Assembly (NCBI RefSeq): GCF_018127965.1
Contig: NZ_CP072349.1
Span: forward strand, 934,001-998,000
Reading direction: 5' to 3'
DNA length: 64,000 nt
Source: Prevotella melaninogenica
GTDB lineage: Bacteria > Bacteroidota > Bacteroidia > Bacteroidales > Bacteroidaceae
The notes under the pieces are model-generated. The model was not told the DNA's origin and searched no databases. It saw only the letters and a program-made list of their open reading frames with translations. The stretch's first letter is position 1. Each line of letters starts with the position of its first letter. A program made the position numbers and the translations under genes. Positions 26,299 through 34,683 of this stretch are shown one piece after another.

Positions 26299-29200
26299 TG
26301 AAAGACGAGTCAATAAAGAAAGTCCTGATACTTGGTTCAGGCGCATTGAAGATTGGTGAGGCAGGCGAGTTTGATTACTCTGGTTCACAGGCGTTGAAGG
26401 CATTACGCGAGGAGGGTGTTTCTACGGTTTTGATAAACCCAAACATTGCTACCGTACAGACATCTGAGGGTGTAGCAGACCAAATCTACTTCCTTCCAGT
26501 TCAACCTTACTTTGTTGAGCGTGTTATTGAGAAGGAACGTCCTGATGGAATTCTCCTGTCTTTTGGTGGCCAGACGGCACTAAACTGTGGTGTTGAGTTG
26601 GATAAGACTGGTGTTCTGAAGAAGTATAATGTAAAGGTTTTAGGTACTCCTGTTAAGGCTATCATGGATACTGAAGACCGTGAACTCTTCGTTGAACGAC
26701 TCGATGAGATTGATGTAAAGACAATCAAGAGTGAGGCTTGTGAGGATATTCAGCAAGCACGAGTGGCTGCAAAGAACCTCGGTTATCCTGTTATTGTACG
26801 TGCTGCATACGCATTAGGTGGCCTTGGTAGTGGATTTGCCGATAATGAGGAAGAACTGAATACACTCTGTGAGAAGGCCTTCTCATTCTCTCCTCAGGTT
26901 TTGGTAGAGAAGAGTTTGAAGGGTTGGAAAGAGATAGAGTACGAGGTTGTTCGTGACCGTTACGACAACTGTATCACAGTTTGTAACATGGAGAACTTCG
27001 ACCCACTTGGTATTCATACAGGTGAGTCTATCGTTATTGCACCATCTCAGACCCTTTCTAACAGCGAGTATCATAAGCTTCGTGCACTGTCTATAAAGAT
27101 AGTACGTCATATTGGTATTGTTGGTGAATGTAATGTTCAGTATGCTTTCGACCCAGAGAGTGAAGACTATCGTGTTATTGAGGTAAATGCTCGTTTGTCT
27201 CGTTCTTCAGCTCTTGCCAGCAAGGCAACTGGTTATCCTCTTGCTTTCGTTGCTGCTAAGTTGGGTATGGGCTACGGACTCTTTGAGTTGAAGAACTCTG
27301 TTACAAAGACCACTTCTGCTTTCTTCGAACCAGCACTCGACTATGTAGTCTGCAAGATTCCACGTTGGGACCTCAGTAAGTTCCGTGGTGTGGATAGGGA
27401 GTTAGGCTCAAGTATGAAGTCTGTTGGTGAGGTAATGGCTATTGGTCGTAACTTTGAGGAAGCCATTCAGAAGGGTCTTCGTATGATAGGACAGGGTATG
27501 CATGGCTTTGTTGAGAACAAAGAGTTGCAGATAGACGATCTTGATGCAGCGTTGCGTGAACCTACCGACAAGCGTGTGTTCCTTATTTCTAAGGCGATGC
27601 ACAAGGGCTATACGGTTGACCAGATTCACGAATTAACCAAGATTGACCGATGGTTCCTTAATAAACTCAAGCATATCATAGATATTGATGAGGAACTGAA
27701 AACTAAGAATATCAACACACTTGATAAGGAACTTCTGCGTACTGCAAAGGTCTATGGCTTTACAGACTTCCAAATCGCACGTGCTGTCGGACTGGAGGAA
27801 GAGTGCAAGAAGATGCACGAAGCGATGAGAATCGTTCGTCGTCTGCGTAAGAGCTTTGGTATTCTTCCTGTTGTTAAGCAGATAGATACGTTGGCTGCGG
27901 AATATCCAGCACAGACCAATTACCTGTACGTTACATACGCAGGTGTGGCTTCTGACATTACATTCTCTAATGATCGTAACTCAGTTATCGTACTTGGATC
28001 AGGTGCTTACCGCATTGGTAGTTCTGTAGAGTTCGACTGGTGTGGTGTTCAGGCACTGAATACAATCCGTCGTCAGGGCTATCGTTCTATCATGATTAAT
28101 TATAATCCAGAGACAGTGTCAACGGATTATGACATGTGTGATCGCCTCTATTTCGATGAGTTGACCTTCGAACGTGTTATGGATATCATTGATGCAGAGA
28201 ACCCACATGGTGTGATTGTATCAACAGGTGGTCAGATTCCAAATAACCTTGCTATGTATCTTGATGAGGAGAATGTGCCTATTCTTGGAACATCTGCAAA
28301 GGATATTGATAACGCTGAGGACCGTGCTAAGTTCTCGTCAATGCTCACAGAGAATGGTATCAATCAGCCAGAATGGAGTGCATTGACAAGTATGGACGAT
28401 ATTGATAAGTTCGTTGACCGTGTTGGCTTCCCAGTACTTGTACGTCCATCTTACGTACTTTCTGGTGCAGCAATGAATATCTGTTCTAATAGAGATGAGC
28501 TCACTCGCTTCCTTCAGTTGGCTGCCAACGTCAGCGAAGACCACCCTGTTGTGGTAAGTAAGTTCATTGAACATGCAAAGGAGATTGAGATGGATGCCGT
28601 TGCACAGGATGGTGAGATTTTGGCATATGCTATCTCTGAGCATATTGAGTTTGCTGGTGTTCACTCTGGTGATGCTACAATTCAGTTCCCACCTCAGAAA
28701 CTTTATGTTGAAACAATGCGCCGTATTAAGCGTATCAGTCGTCAGATTGCGAAGAAGTTGCACATCAACGGACCATTCAACATTCAGTTTATGGCGCGTG
28801 ATAACGATATCCTCGTTATTGAGTGTAACCTCCGTGCGAGTCGTTCATTCCCATTCGTTAGTAAGGTATTGAAGCTCAACTTCATCGACTTGGCTACTAA
28901 GATTATGCTCGGTGCACCTGTTGAGAAGCCTAATAAGAACCTCTTCGACCTTGATTACGTAGGTATTAAGGCATCTCAGTTCTCTTTCAACCGCTTACAG
29001 AAGGCTGACCCTGTATTGGGCGTTGATATGAGTTCTACAGGTGAGGTTGGTTGTTTGGGTGATGATACCTCTACAGCTTTATTAAAGTCTATGCTGTCTG
29101 TAGGTCTTAGAATACCAAAGAAGACAATCTTGTTGTCAACAGGTGGCGCAAAGCAGAAGGCTGAAATGCTTGATGCTGCAAAGATGTTGAAGCAGCATGG

Positions 29201-29522
29201 TTATGAACTTTATGCAACAGTCGGTACATCAAAGTATCTCGCAGAGAATGGAATTGAGAATACATGTGTGTATATGCCTTCAGATGAAGGACAACATCCA
29301 CAGGCACTCGATCTCTTACACGAGAAGAAGATAGACATGGTTGTGAACATGCCAAAGGACCTTACTCCGCGTGAGTTGACCAATGGTTATAAGGTTCGTC
29401 GTGCAGCAATCGACCTCAATGTACCATTGATTACAAACAGCCGATTGGCAAGTGCGTTTATCTCTGCCTTCTGCAATGTCAGCTTAGATGACATTGATAT
29501 CAAGGCTTGGGGAGAATATTAA
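26298..29522 (+). CDS. carB: Carbamoyl-phosphate synthase large subunit
   Basis: 1,074 residues, full length. Two homologous ATP-grasp halves are visible: LILGSGALKIGEAGEFDYSG at the start and VLGSGAYRIGSSVEFDWCG near residue 560. Each is followed by EVNARLSRSSALASK or ECNLRASRSFPFVSK metal-binding segments, and a C-terminal MGS-like regulatory domain ends the protein. It forms carbamoyl phosphate from bicarbonate, ammonia and two ATP. The ATG lies within the carA stop junction, so the subunits are coupled. Confidence 0.97.
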   Translation: MKDESIKKVLILGSGALKIGEAGEFDYSGSQALKALREEGVSTVLINPNIATVQTSEGVADQIYFLPVQPYFVERVIEKERPDGILLSFGGQTALNCGVELDKTGVLKKYNVKVLGTPVKAIMDTEDRELFVERLDEIDVKTIKSEACEDIQQARVAAKNLGYPVIVRAAYALGGLGSGFADNEEELNTLCEKAFSFSPQVLVEKSLKGWKEIEYEVVRDRYDNCITVCNMENFDPLGIHTGESIVIAPSQTLSNSEYHKLRALSIKIVRHIGIVGECNVQYAFDPESEDYRVIEVNARLSRSSALASKATGYPLAFVAAKLGMGYGLFELKNSVTKTTSAFFEPALDYVVCKIPRWDLSKFRGVDRELGSSMKSVGEVMAIGRNFEEAIQKGLRMIGQGMHGFVENKELQIDDLDAALREPTDKRVFLISKAMHKGYTVDQIHELTKIDRWFLNKLKHIIDIDEELKTKNINTLDKELLRTAKVYGFTDFQIARAVGLEEECKKMHEAMRIVRRLRKSFGILPVVKQIDTLAAEYPAQTNYLYVTYAGVASDITFSNDRNSVIVLGSGAYRIGSSVEFDWCGVQALNTIRRQGYRSIMINYNPETVSTDYDMCDRLYFDELTFERVMDIIDAENPHGVIVSTGGQIPNNLAMYLDEENVPILGTSAKDIDNAEDRAKFSSMLTENGINQPEWSALTSMDDIDKFVDRVGFPVLVRPSYVLSGAAMNICSNRDELTRFLQLAANVSEDHPVVVSKFIEHAKEIEMDAVAQDGEILAYAISEHIEFAGVHSGDATIQFPPQKLYVETMRRIKRISRQIAKKLHINGPFNIQFMARDNDILVIECNLRASRSFPFVSKVLKLNFIDLATKIMLGAPVEKPNKNLFDLDYVGIKASQFSFNRLQKADPVLGVDMSSTGEVGCLGDDTSTALLKSMLSVGLRIPKKTILLSTGGAKQKAEMLDAAKMLKQHGYELYATVGTSKYLAENGIENTCVYMPSDEGQHPQALDLLHEKKIDMVVNMPKDLTPRELTNGYKVRRAAIDLNVPLITNSRLASAFISAFCNVSLDDIDIKAWGEY

Positions 29523-29537
29523 TAGTCTTCTGGGGTT

Positions 29538-29678
29538 AAAGGAGTTAAGGGAGTTAGAAGGAGTTTAGTTAACAATTATCATTGTTGAGGTTGATACCTT
29601 TCACTAAACTCCCTTGACTTCCAAAGCAAGGATTAGGATATATTGTCTTAACTCCTTCTAACTCCCTTAACCCCTTTA
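29538..29678. repeat. Long inverted repeat between carB and a lipoprotein gene
   Basis: Arms at 29538-29566 and 29650-29678 are complementary at 28 of 29 positions; each is built of repeated GGAGTTA-type words (on the left arm AAGGAGTT and AAGGGAGTTAGAAGGAGTT). The 83-base loop contains a further related ACTCCCTTGACTTCC string. It could form a strong stem after carB, and it resembles a mobile-repeat remnant as much as a terminator. Confidence 0.85.
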
Positions 29679-29689
29679 GCTTTTTAAAG

Positions 29690-30277
29690 ATGAAACAACA
29701 CTCAATGAAGTTACTGCCCTTAGTCTTTGTGGCTATCTCTGCAGTAGCTTTTATGTCTTGCTCTGGCTGTTCTTCGCGTGGAGTAGGACATTATGACACA
29801 ACACAGGTCGACACTATGTTGGCTGTCGATCTTGATAGTAATTCGTCTGGTGATGGGACGTATGTTTCTTCATGGACTTATCTCAACGATTCTGCAGTAG
29901 CCAATATGCAGAGTGCTCCAAACAAGAAGTCGCAGATAACGCCTTCTAATCGTATGAACATTCGTGTACGTTATCTTGGACGTGTAGGTGTTGAAGCATG
30001 TATGATTCTTGGTGATGGCGAACAGTTTGCGGGTAACAGTTATGATACAACCAACTTTGTTCGTGTCTATGCGTATGGAGAGGAGGTTGGACGATTCAGT
30101 TATAAGCCGGGTATCAGTAAGCAGACTGACTCTGCCTTCGTTCAGACTCCAGAAGCATTTGTTGACTGTCTTCGGAAATATCGTTCTTTTAAGATTGAAA
30201 CAACGACTTTTACCAGTGGCACACTCGTTTACAGTTTTGATGCTATCGCTGCATTGGCAAAGAGAAAACAAAAGTAA
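29690..30277 (+). CDS. Hypothetical lipoprotein
   Basis: 195 residues; an alternative ATG at 29705 removes five residues. A hydrophobic signal ends in FMSCSGC with a lipobox-like Cys. The mature part is rich in strands (RMNIRVRYLGRVGVEACMILGDGEQFAG, FVRVYAYGEEVGRFSY, SFKIETTTFTSGTLVYSFDA) and looks like a small beta domain exposed in the periplasm. I recognise no named family. A terminator-like hairpin overlaps its stop. Confidence 0.72.
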   Translation: MKQHSMKLLPLVFVAISAVAFMSCSGCSSRGVGHYDTTQVDTMLAVDLDSNSSGDGTYVSSWTYLNDSAVANMQSAPNKKSQITPSNRMNIRVRYLGRVGVEACMILGDGEQFAGNSYDTTNFVRVYAYGEEVGRFSYKPGISKQTDSAFVQTPEAFVDCLRKYRSFKIETTTFTSGTLVYSFDAIAALAKRKQK

Positions 30278-30306
30278 GGTGTTACCTTTATGGTAACCTT
30301 TGTTTT
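30276..30306 (+). terminator. Hairpin at the end of the lipoprotein gene
   Basis: AAGGTGTTACC and GGTAACCTT pair around TTTAT with one bulge, followed by TGTTTT. Confidence 0.65.
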
Positions 30307-30384
30307 AACACGATAGCATTGTTTATATCTCTAATTATCAGAATATAACATTATAAAAAGGCAGTATTTAAAGGATAAAACATT

Positions 30385-31245
30385 ATGAAGAAAGGACTTG
30401 TATTAGAAGGAGGAGCCATGCGTGGATTGTTTTCTGCTGGTGTAATGGATGTTCTGATGGAAAATAATATATGGCCCGATGGCGTTATTGGCGTTTCTGC
30501 GGGTGCGGCTTTTGGTTGTAATATGAAGTCAAAGCAGGCAGGACGTGTGCTCAGATACAATCAAAAGTTGGCAAACGACTGGCGTTATGCTTCTTTGCGT
30601 TCACTCTTAACAACAGGTGATTACTATGGCGGTGAATACGCTTACCATTATATGCCTCGTCATATTGACTACTTTGATGTTGATACTTTCCGTGAGAATC
30701 CAATGGAGTTTTGGGCTGTATGTACAAACGTTGGAACAGGTAAAGCGGAATACAAGCGACTGATGGAAGTTGATAATAATTGTTTAGAGTATATTCGTGC
30801 CTCGGCATCTATGCCTATTGCTGCTCGTATTGTGACGGTAGAAGGCAAGAAACTTCTGGATGGTGGTATTGCAGATTCCATCCCTCTCCGCTTCTTTCAG
30901 GAGCAAGGCTATGAGCGTAATTTGGTTGTTCTTACTCAACCAGAGGGTTTTGTGAAGGAGCCAAACTCACTGATGCCCCTTATGCGTATGTGGTTGCATC
31001 GTCATCCCCGTGTCGTAAAAGCTTTGGAGCAACGCCATATCATGTATAATGAACAGTTAGCATACGTTCGTGAAGAGGAAAAGAAGCCTAACACCTTAGT
31101 GCTTCGTCCTAAAGCAAAGCTAACAATAGGACATTTCTCACACGACCCAGCAATGATGCAAGCTACCTATGATCAGGGTAGGGAAGTTGCTTTAGAACAT
31201 CTAAACGAGATAAAGGAATTGTTTGGAATAAGTGAGGTAAAATAA
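30385..31245 (+). CDS. Patatin-like phospholipase
   Basis: 286 residues. The oxyanion loop GGAMRG is near residue 10, the nucleophile elbow GVSAG is around residue 38, and the catalytic Asp sits in DGGIADSIP. This is a Ser-Asp dyad lipid acyl hydrolase. No signal peptide is seen, so it should act in the cytoplasm or at the inner face of the membrane. It belongs to the YjjU-like bacterial subgroup by the opening KKGLVLEGGAMRGLFSAGVMDVL. The PLD-type gene follows after about 30 bases; whether they share a transcript is uncertain. Confidence 0.92.
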   Translation: MKKGLVLEGGAMRGLFSAGVMDVLMENNIWPDGVIGVSAGAAFGCNMKSKQAGRVLRYNQKLANDWRYASLRSLLTTGDYYGGEYAYHYMPRHIDYFDVDTFRENPMEFWAVCTNVGTGKAEYKRLMEVDNNCLEYIRASASMPIAARIVTVEGKKLLDGGIADSIPLRFFQEQGYERNLVVLTQPEGFVKEPNSLMPLMRMWLHRHPRVVKALEQRHIMYNEQLAYVREEEKKPNTLVLRPKAKLTIGHFSHDPAMMQATYDQGREVALEHLNEIKELFGISEVK

Positions 31246-31275
31246 GTTTTTAACTATTCTTTAAAATTGAATCTT

Positions 31276-32451
31276 ATGGAATTAATAACCAATGAAACAT
31301 CATTGAATGCGCATTTCAATAAACTTATCTGTTCATTTAAGCATGTTTGTATAGCTGTAGCATGGGTAACTGACCAATGCTCCATGTATGATGTACTATG
31401 TCAGAATGAAAGTAAGATAGAAAAGATGATTGTCGGATTGAATTTCACACGTACAACTCCAAAATTCATAGAGAGGTTCAAGTCTAATAAGAATGTTCAT
31501 TTCCTTGAATTACGTTCACATACTTTTCATCCTAAATTTTACTTCTTCTACAATACTTCTTCTGATTGGAGTTTAATAATTGGTAGTTCAAATTTCACAA
31601 GGGGAGGATTTGGATTAAACATGGAAGCATGCGTTCTTATAAACAGCGAAGACAAACAAAATGACTTTTATAAGCAATGTACTGACTATATCAACAATGT
31701 TTGGCAACAATCAGCTCGACTTAGAGATACAGACATTTCTAAGTATAAAGCAAAATTTGAGAAACAGAAGAAAGAGCATCTTTATGACAAATACAAGTTT
31801 CCTCTTATCAAGTATGGTGCAATCATAGATACACTTAGTTGGGAAGAGTATGTTAAGAGGGTGATGAAAGATAAAGATAGCGTAGAAGTTCGATGTCAAA
31901 TTCTGAAGAAAGCACATGAGTTATTTAACAAGTATAGTTCGTTTAAGGGTTTCCCAGATAACGAAAGGAAATGTGTTGCGGGCATTCAACGTGAGCTACC
32001 TGGTATGGAAGATGTAGATTGGGGATTCTTTGGTACTTGTTTTGGCAATGGTAAATTTAAGAAGGCTATCATTGATAACAATACAAAACTTGTTGAGGCT
32101 ATTGATGTTATACCCTTAGAAGGTGAGGTTACAGCTGAACAGTATAAGAAGTATTGTTCTATATGGAAGAAAGAATTTAAAGAACCTGTGGCACTTGCTT
32201 CACGCCTTCTTGCAATGAAACGCCCTGACTTATTTGTATGTATCAATAGCCGTAATAAGAAGTTACTATGCAATGAATTTGCTATTTTTCAATCATCGTT
32301 ATCAATGGATTCTTATTGGGATGAAATCATTTCTCGAATACAAACTTCTGTATGGTATAAAGATAGTTGTCCAAAATCTCATTCTGAAAAAGAAATTTGT
32401 CAGTATATGGCAGCAATGCTTGATAGTATTTACTGTCAAAAAGATAATTGA
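31276..32451 (+). CDS. Phospholipase D-like (nuclease-type) protein with C-terminal domain of unknown function
   Basis: 391 residues from ATG 31276; a TTG at 31267 is less likely. The N-terminal third has one PLD-type half-site, HPK at 85-87 followed by GSSNFTRGG near 103-111, the form seen in PLD-like nucleases and restriction enzymes; the Asp of a strict HKD motif is absent. Residues about 200-385 form a separate domain (FKGFPDNERKC...LASRLLAMKRPDLFVCINSRNKKLLC) that may bind nucleic acid or be structural. A single half-site suggests it works as a dimer. The base composition is A/T-rich relative to its neighbours. Confidence 0.72.
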   Translation: MELITNETSLNAHFNKLICSFKHVCIAVAWVTDQCSMYDVLCQNESKIEKMIVGLNFTRTTPKFIERFKSNKNVHFLELRSHTFHPKFYFFYNTSSDWSLIIGSSNFTRGGFGLNMEACVLINSEDKQNDFYKQCTDYINNVWQQSARLRDTDISKYKAKFEKQKKEHLYDKYKFPLIKYGAIIDTLSWEEYVKRVMKDKDSVEVRCQILKKAHELFNKYSSFKGFPDNERKCVAGIQRELPGMEDVDWGFFGTCFGNGKFKKAIIDNNTKLVEAIDVIPLEGEVTAEQYKKYCSIWKKEFKEPVALASRLLAMKRPDLFVCINSRNKKLLCNEFAIFQSSLSMDSYWDEIISRIQTSVWYKDSCPKSHSEKEICQYMAAMLDSIYCQKDN

Positions 32452-32558
32452 ATAATAGATAAAATATGATATTTAAAACCTTTGCAGTATAAGAATCTTG
32501 GAATATGATTTTGGTATAGAATAAGTAAACTGTAATGTAAACTAAAAAAGAAACATAT

Positions 32559-33049
32559 ATGGATAACCAATTGAACAACAGTAATAAAATAAATATTCTT
32601 TTATTTGCTTAGGTAATATTTGTCGCTCTCCGGCTGCACATGCAGTGATGCAACATCTTGTTGAGGAACGAGGCTGTGCAGACCGATATATGATTGATTC
32701 TGCGGGAATTGGTAATTGGCACGTTGGACAGTTACCTGATAAGCGCATGCGTGAACACGGTAGACAACGTGGATATAGTGTTGACCACCGTGCTCGTCAA
32801 TTCGATGCGCGTAAAGACTTTGAGCTATTCGATAAGATTGTCGTAATGGACGAGGATAATTATCGTAATATTACGTCTCAAGCACCTAATGAAACGGCAC
32901 GAGAAAAGGTCGTACGAATGGCAGATTTCTTTACTCAACATCCTTCTGCTACTTGTGTTCCTGATCCTTATTATGGTGATGCAGACGATTTTAACTTAGC
33001 TCTTGATTTAATAGAAGACGGTTGTGAGGGTATTCTTAATACCATCTGA
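32559..33049 (+). pseudogene. Low-molecular-weight protein tyrosine phosphatase, apparent frameshift next to active site
   Basis: From ATG 32559 the frame reads MDNQLNNSNKINIL and then stops. One extra T in the T4 run at 32599-32602 restores FICLGNICRSPAAHAVMQ, the CX5R P-loop of LMW-PTPs, and leads to a 163-residue protein with the general-acid segment VPDPYYGDADDF. Unrepaired, the longest frame (from GTG 32645) lacks the catalytic Cys. These enzymes dephosphorylate tyrosine kinases of polysaccharide export, among others. Confidence 0.85.
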
Positions 33050-33135
33050 TACTTCCAAGTTAGGGCAGTATAGTTCTCCTCTAACAATAAACAATAGTCA
33101 TTTTAATGACCTATTGTTAGGTATTAAGTACTCCG

Positions 33136-33201
33136 CACCACTGGTGTTAACCGTTAGCACATATGGTGCTAAGCATCCGCACGATGTGTGCTGGGCGTTA
33201 A
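33136..33201. repeat. 22-bp palindrome array, family A, locus 2
   Basis: Units start at 33136, 33158 and 33180 with cores CACCACTGGTG, CACATATGGTG and CACGATGTGTG. It sits between the phosphatase stop and a bidirectional terminator. Confidence 0.85.
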
Positions 33202-33246
33202 TACGTCAGTAGATAATGGACTAAAAAGGTCATAATAAGTATTATA

Positions 33247-33292
33247 AAAAACTCCCATAACAAGCCATTGCTGGTAATGTTATGGGAGTTTT
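33247..33292. terminator. Bidirectional terminator
   Basis: AAAACTCCCATAACA and TGTTATGGGAGTTTT are perfectly complementary 15-bp arms with A- and T-runs on both sides, between convergent phosphatase (+) and epimerase (-) genes. Confidence 0.9.
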
Positions 33293-33317
33293 CTATTTTA
33301 TCCTTTGGTTTCTCAGA

Positions 33318-34505
33318 CTATTCCATAGTCTTCAATATCTCTTGACAGAGCATATAACTCTTAATCATCATGCGTGGAACGTGGAATGGACCCTTGAAGA
33401 TATTACCCTTTGCAGGCTGTGCAACGGTTCCGTCACGATGTAGGTAACCATACCACTCAGGATAGTCTTGATCAGGGAAGTGGGCGTATGTCCACTCGCT
33501 AATGCGCTGATGACGATAGAGGTATTCCTCATCGCCTGTTCCAAGGTAGGCATAGAGAGAGGCAATGATTGTCTCGCACTGTGGCCACCAGAACTTCATA
33601 TCCTGTGAGTAGTCCTGTGGTGGGAGGTTACGGCAGTCTCTGAAGTTGATGATACCACCATATTGCTTGTCCCATCCCCAGTCCCATGACCAATCGAAGA
33701 TGGTGAGGGCAGTGTCGAGTAGGTCTTTGTCCCAGTTGCGCAACTTAGCTTCCTCCATGATAAACCATGCCGTTTCAATACAATGACCAGGGTTGATAGT
33801 ACGTGCCGCATTGGTATCAATGAATTCTCCCTTTGGGCCGACTGTTTCAACTAATGCCTTAAACTCTGGGTGCATGAAATAGCGACGGAGCAATGAGATA
33901 GACTCATCAATCTGCTGGGTTAGTGTTGGGTCGTCAATCACTGCACGCAGACGTGAGCCAACGTTGATGAGAATCATAATGATAGAGTGGCTCTGCATCT
34001 CTACACCAGCTTCATATTTAGCAGGAAGGAAGCCCGGAGTAGAGAGGAAACGCTGTGCATCGTGGAATACCTGCAACGCTCTTTCTGCATAATGCTTGTC
34101 ACCTGTAGCCAAAGAATATTCGGCAAAAGCTATTGCAGCGAAAGTCTCTGAGAAAACATAGCGACGCTTACGCAGCGGCTTACCCTCTGCTGTTACTTCA
34201 AAATACATGTGTCCATTCTCGTCAAAACAATGCTTCTCAATGAAGTCAATGGCAGATTTTGATGCTTCAAGCCATTCCTGATTCTTCTCTACATTGTTGT
34301 ATGCAAAAGCGCAGATGAATGCCCATCGGCCTTGGAACCACACCGACTTGGTCGTGTCCATCAATGATCCATCACGATCCAAGCAGGTGTATATACCGCC
34401 ATTCTCCTTGTCCCAGCCATGGTTCAACCAGAAAGGCATAATGTTGTTTGTTAGGTCGTTCTTATAGGTTTCAGCCCATGAACGTAAGTATTCTTTCTTA
34501 TCCAT
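33318..34505 (-). CDS. AGE-family epimerase (N-acylglucosamine 2-epimerase type)
   Basis: 395 residues from the ATG at 34505; an upstream ATG at 34526 adds seven residues, and the later start begins MDKKEYLRSWAETYK as in relatives. The (alpha/alpha)6 barrel family is recognised by NHGWDKENGGIYTCLDRDG, KSVWFQGRWAFICA, RRYVFSETFAAIAFAEYS, MQSHSIIMIL, NPGHCIETAWFI and KFWWPQCETI, with the conserved Arg and His residues of the active site. Likely reaction: GlcNAc to ManNAc, or a related 2-epimerisation. No sialic-acid genes lie beside it. A strong promoter is upstream. Confidence 0.9.
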   Translation of the reverse strand: MDKKEYLRSWAETYKNDLTNNIMPFWLNHGWDKENGGIYTCLDRDGSLMDTTKSVWFQGRWAFICAFAYNNVEKNQEWLEASKSAIDFIEKHCFDENGHMYFEVTAEGKPLRKRRYVFSETFAAIAFAEYSLATGDKHYAERALQVFHDAQRFLSTPGFLPAKYEAGVEMQSHSIIMILINVGSRLRAVIDDPTLTQQIDESISLLRRYFMHPEFKALVETVGPKGEFIDTNAARTINPGHCIETAWFIMEEAKLRNWDKDLLDTALTIFDWSWDWGWDKQYGGIINFRDCRNLPPQDYSQDMKFWWPQCETIIASLYAYLGTGDEEYLYRHQRISEWTYAHFPDQDYPEWYGYLHRDGTVAQPAKGNIFKGPFHVPRMMIKSYMLCQEILKTME

Positions 34506-34607
34506 AATTTTAGGTGATATAGACAATGTGTTAATTTCTTAATGGATTGTAAAGTAAGGAGGACAGTATGTACCATTGTATAGCTGTCCTTTACTTCTGT
34601 CCTTTGG

Positions 34608-34639
34608 CAAAATTAGGACTAATTTATCAATTATCCAAA
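34608..34639 (-). promoter_or_regulatory. Promoter of the epimerase gene
   Basis: On the - strand TTTG (34636-34639), 20 bases, TAATTTTG (34608-34615): a full -33/-7 match, about 100 bases before the ATG. Confidence 0.75.
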
Positions 34640-34683
34640 GAAAAGAATTGAAAACTCTTTCTTAATTGCCTATAGAATATATC

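Noticed and set aside
33136..33201. Possible CRISPR array (also at the other family A loci)
   Set aside because: Units are contiguous 22-bp repeats with no unique spacers and no cas genes nearby.
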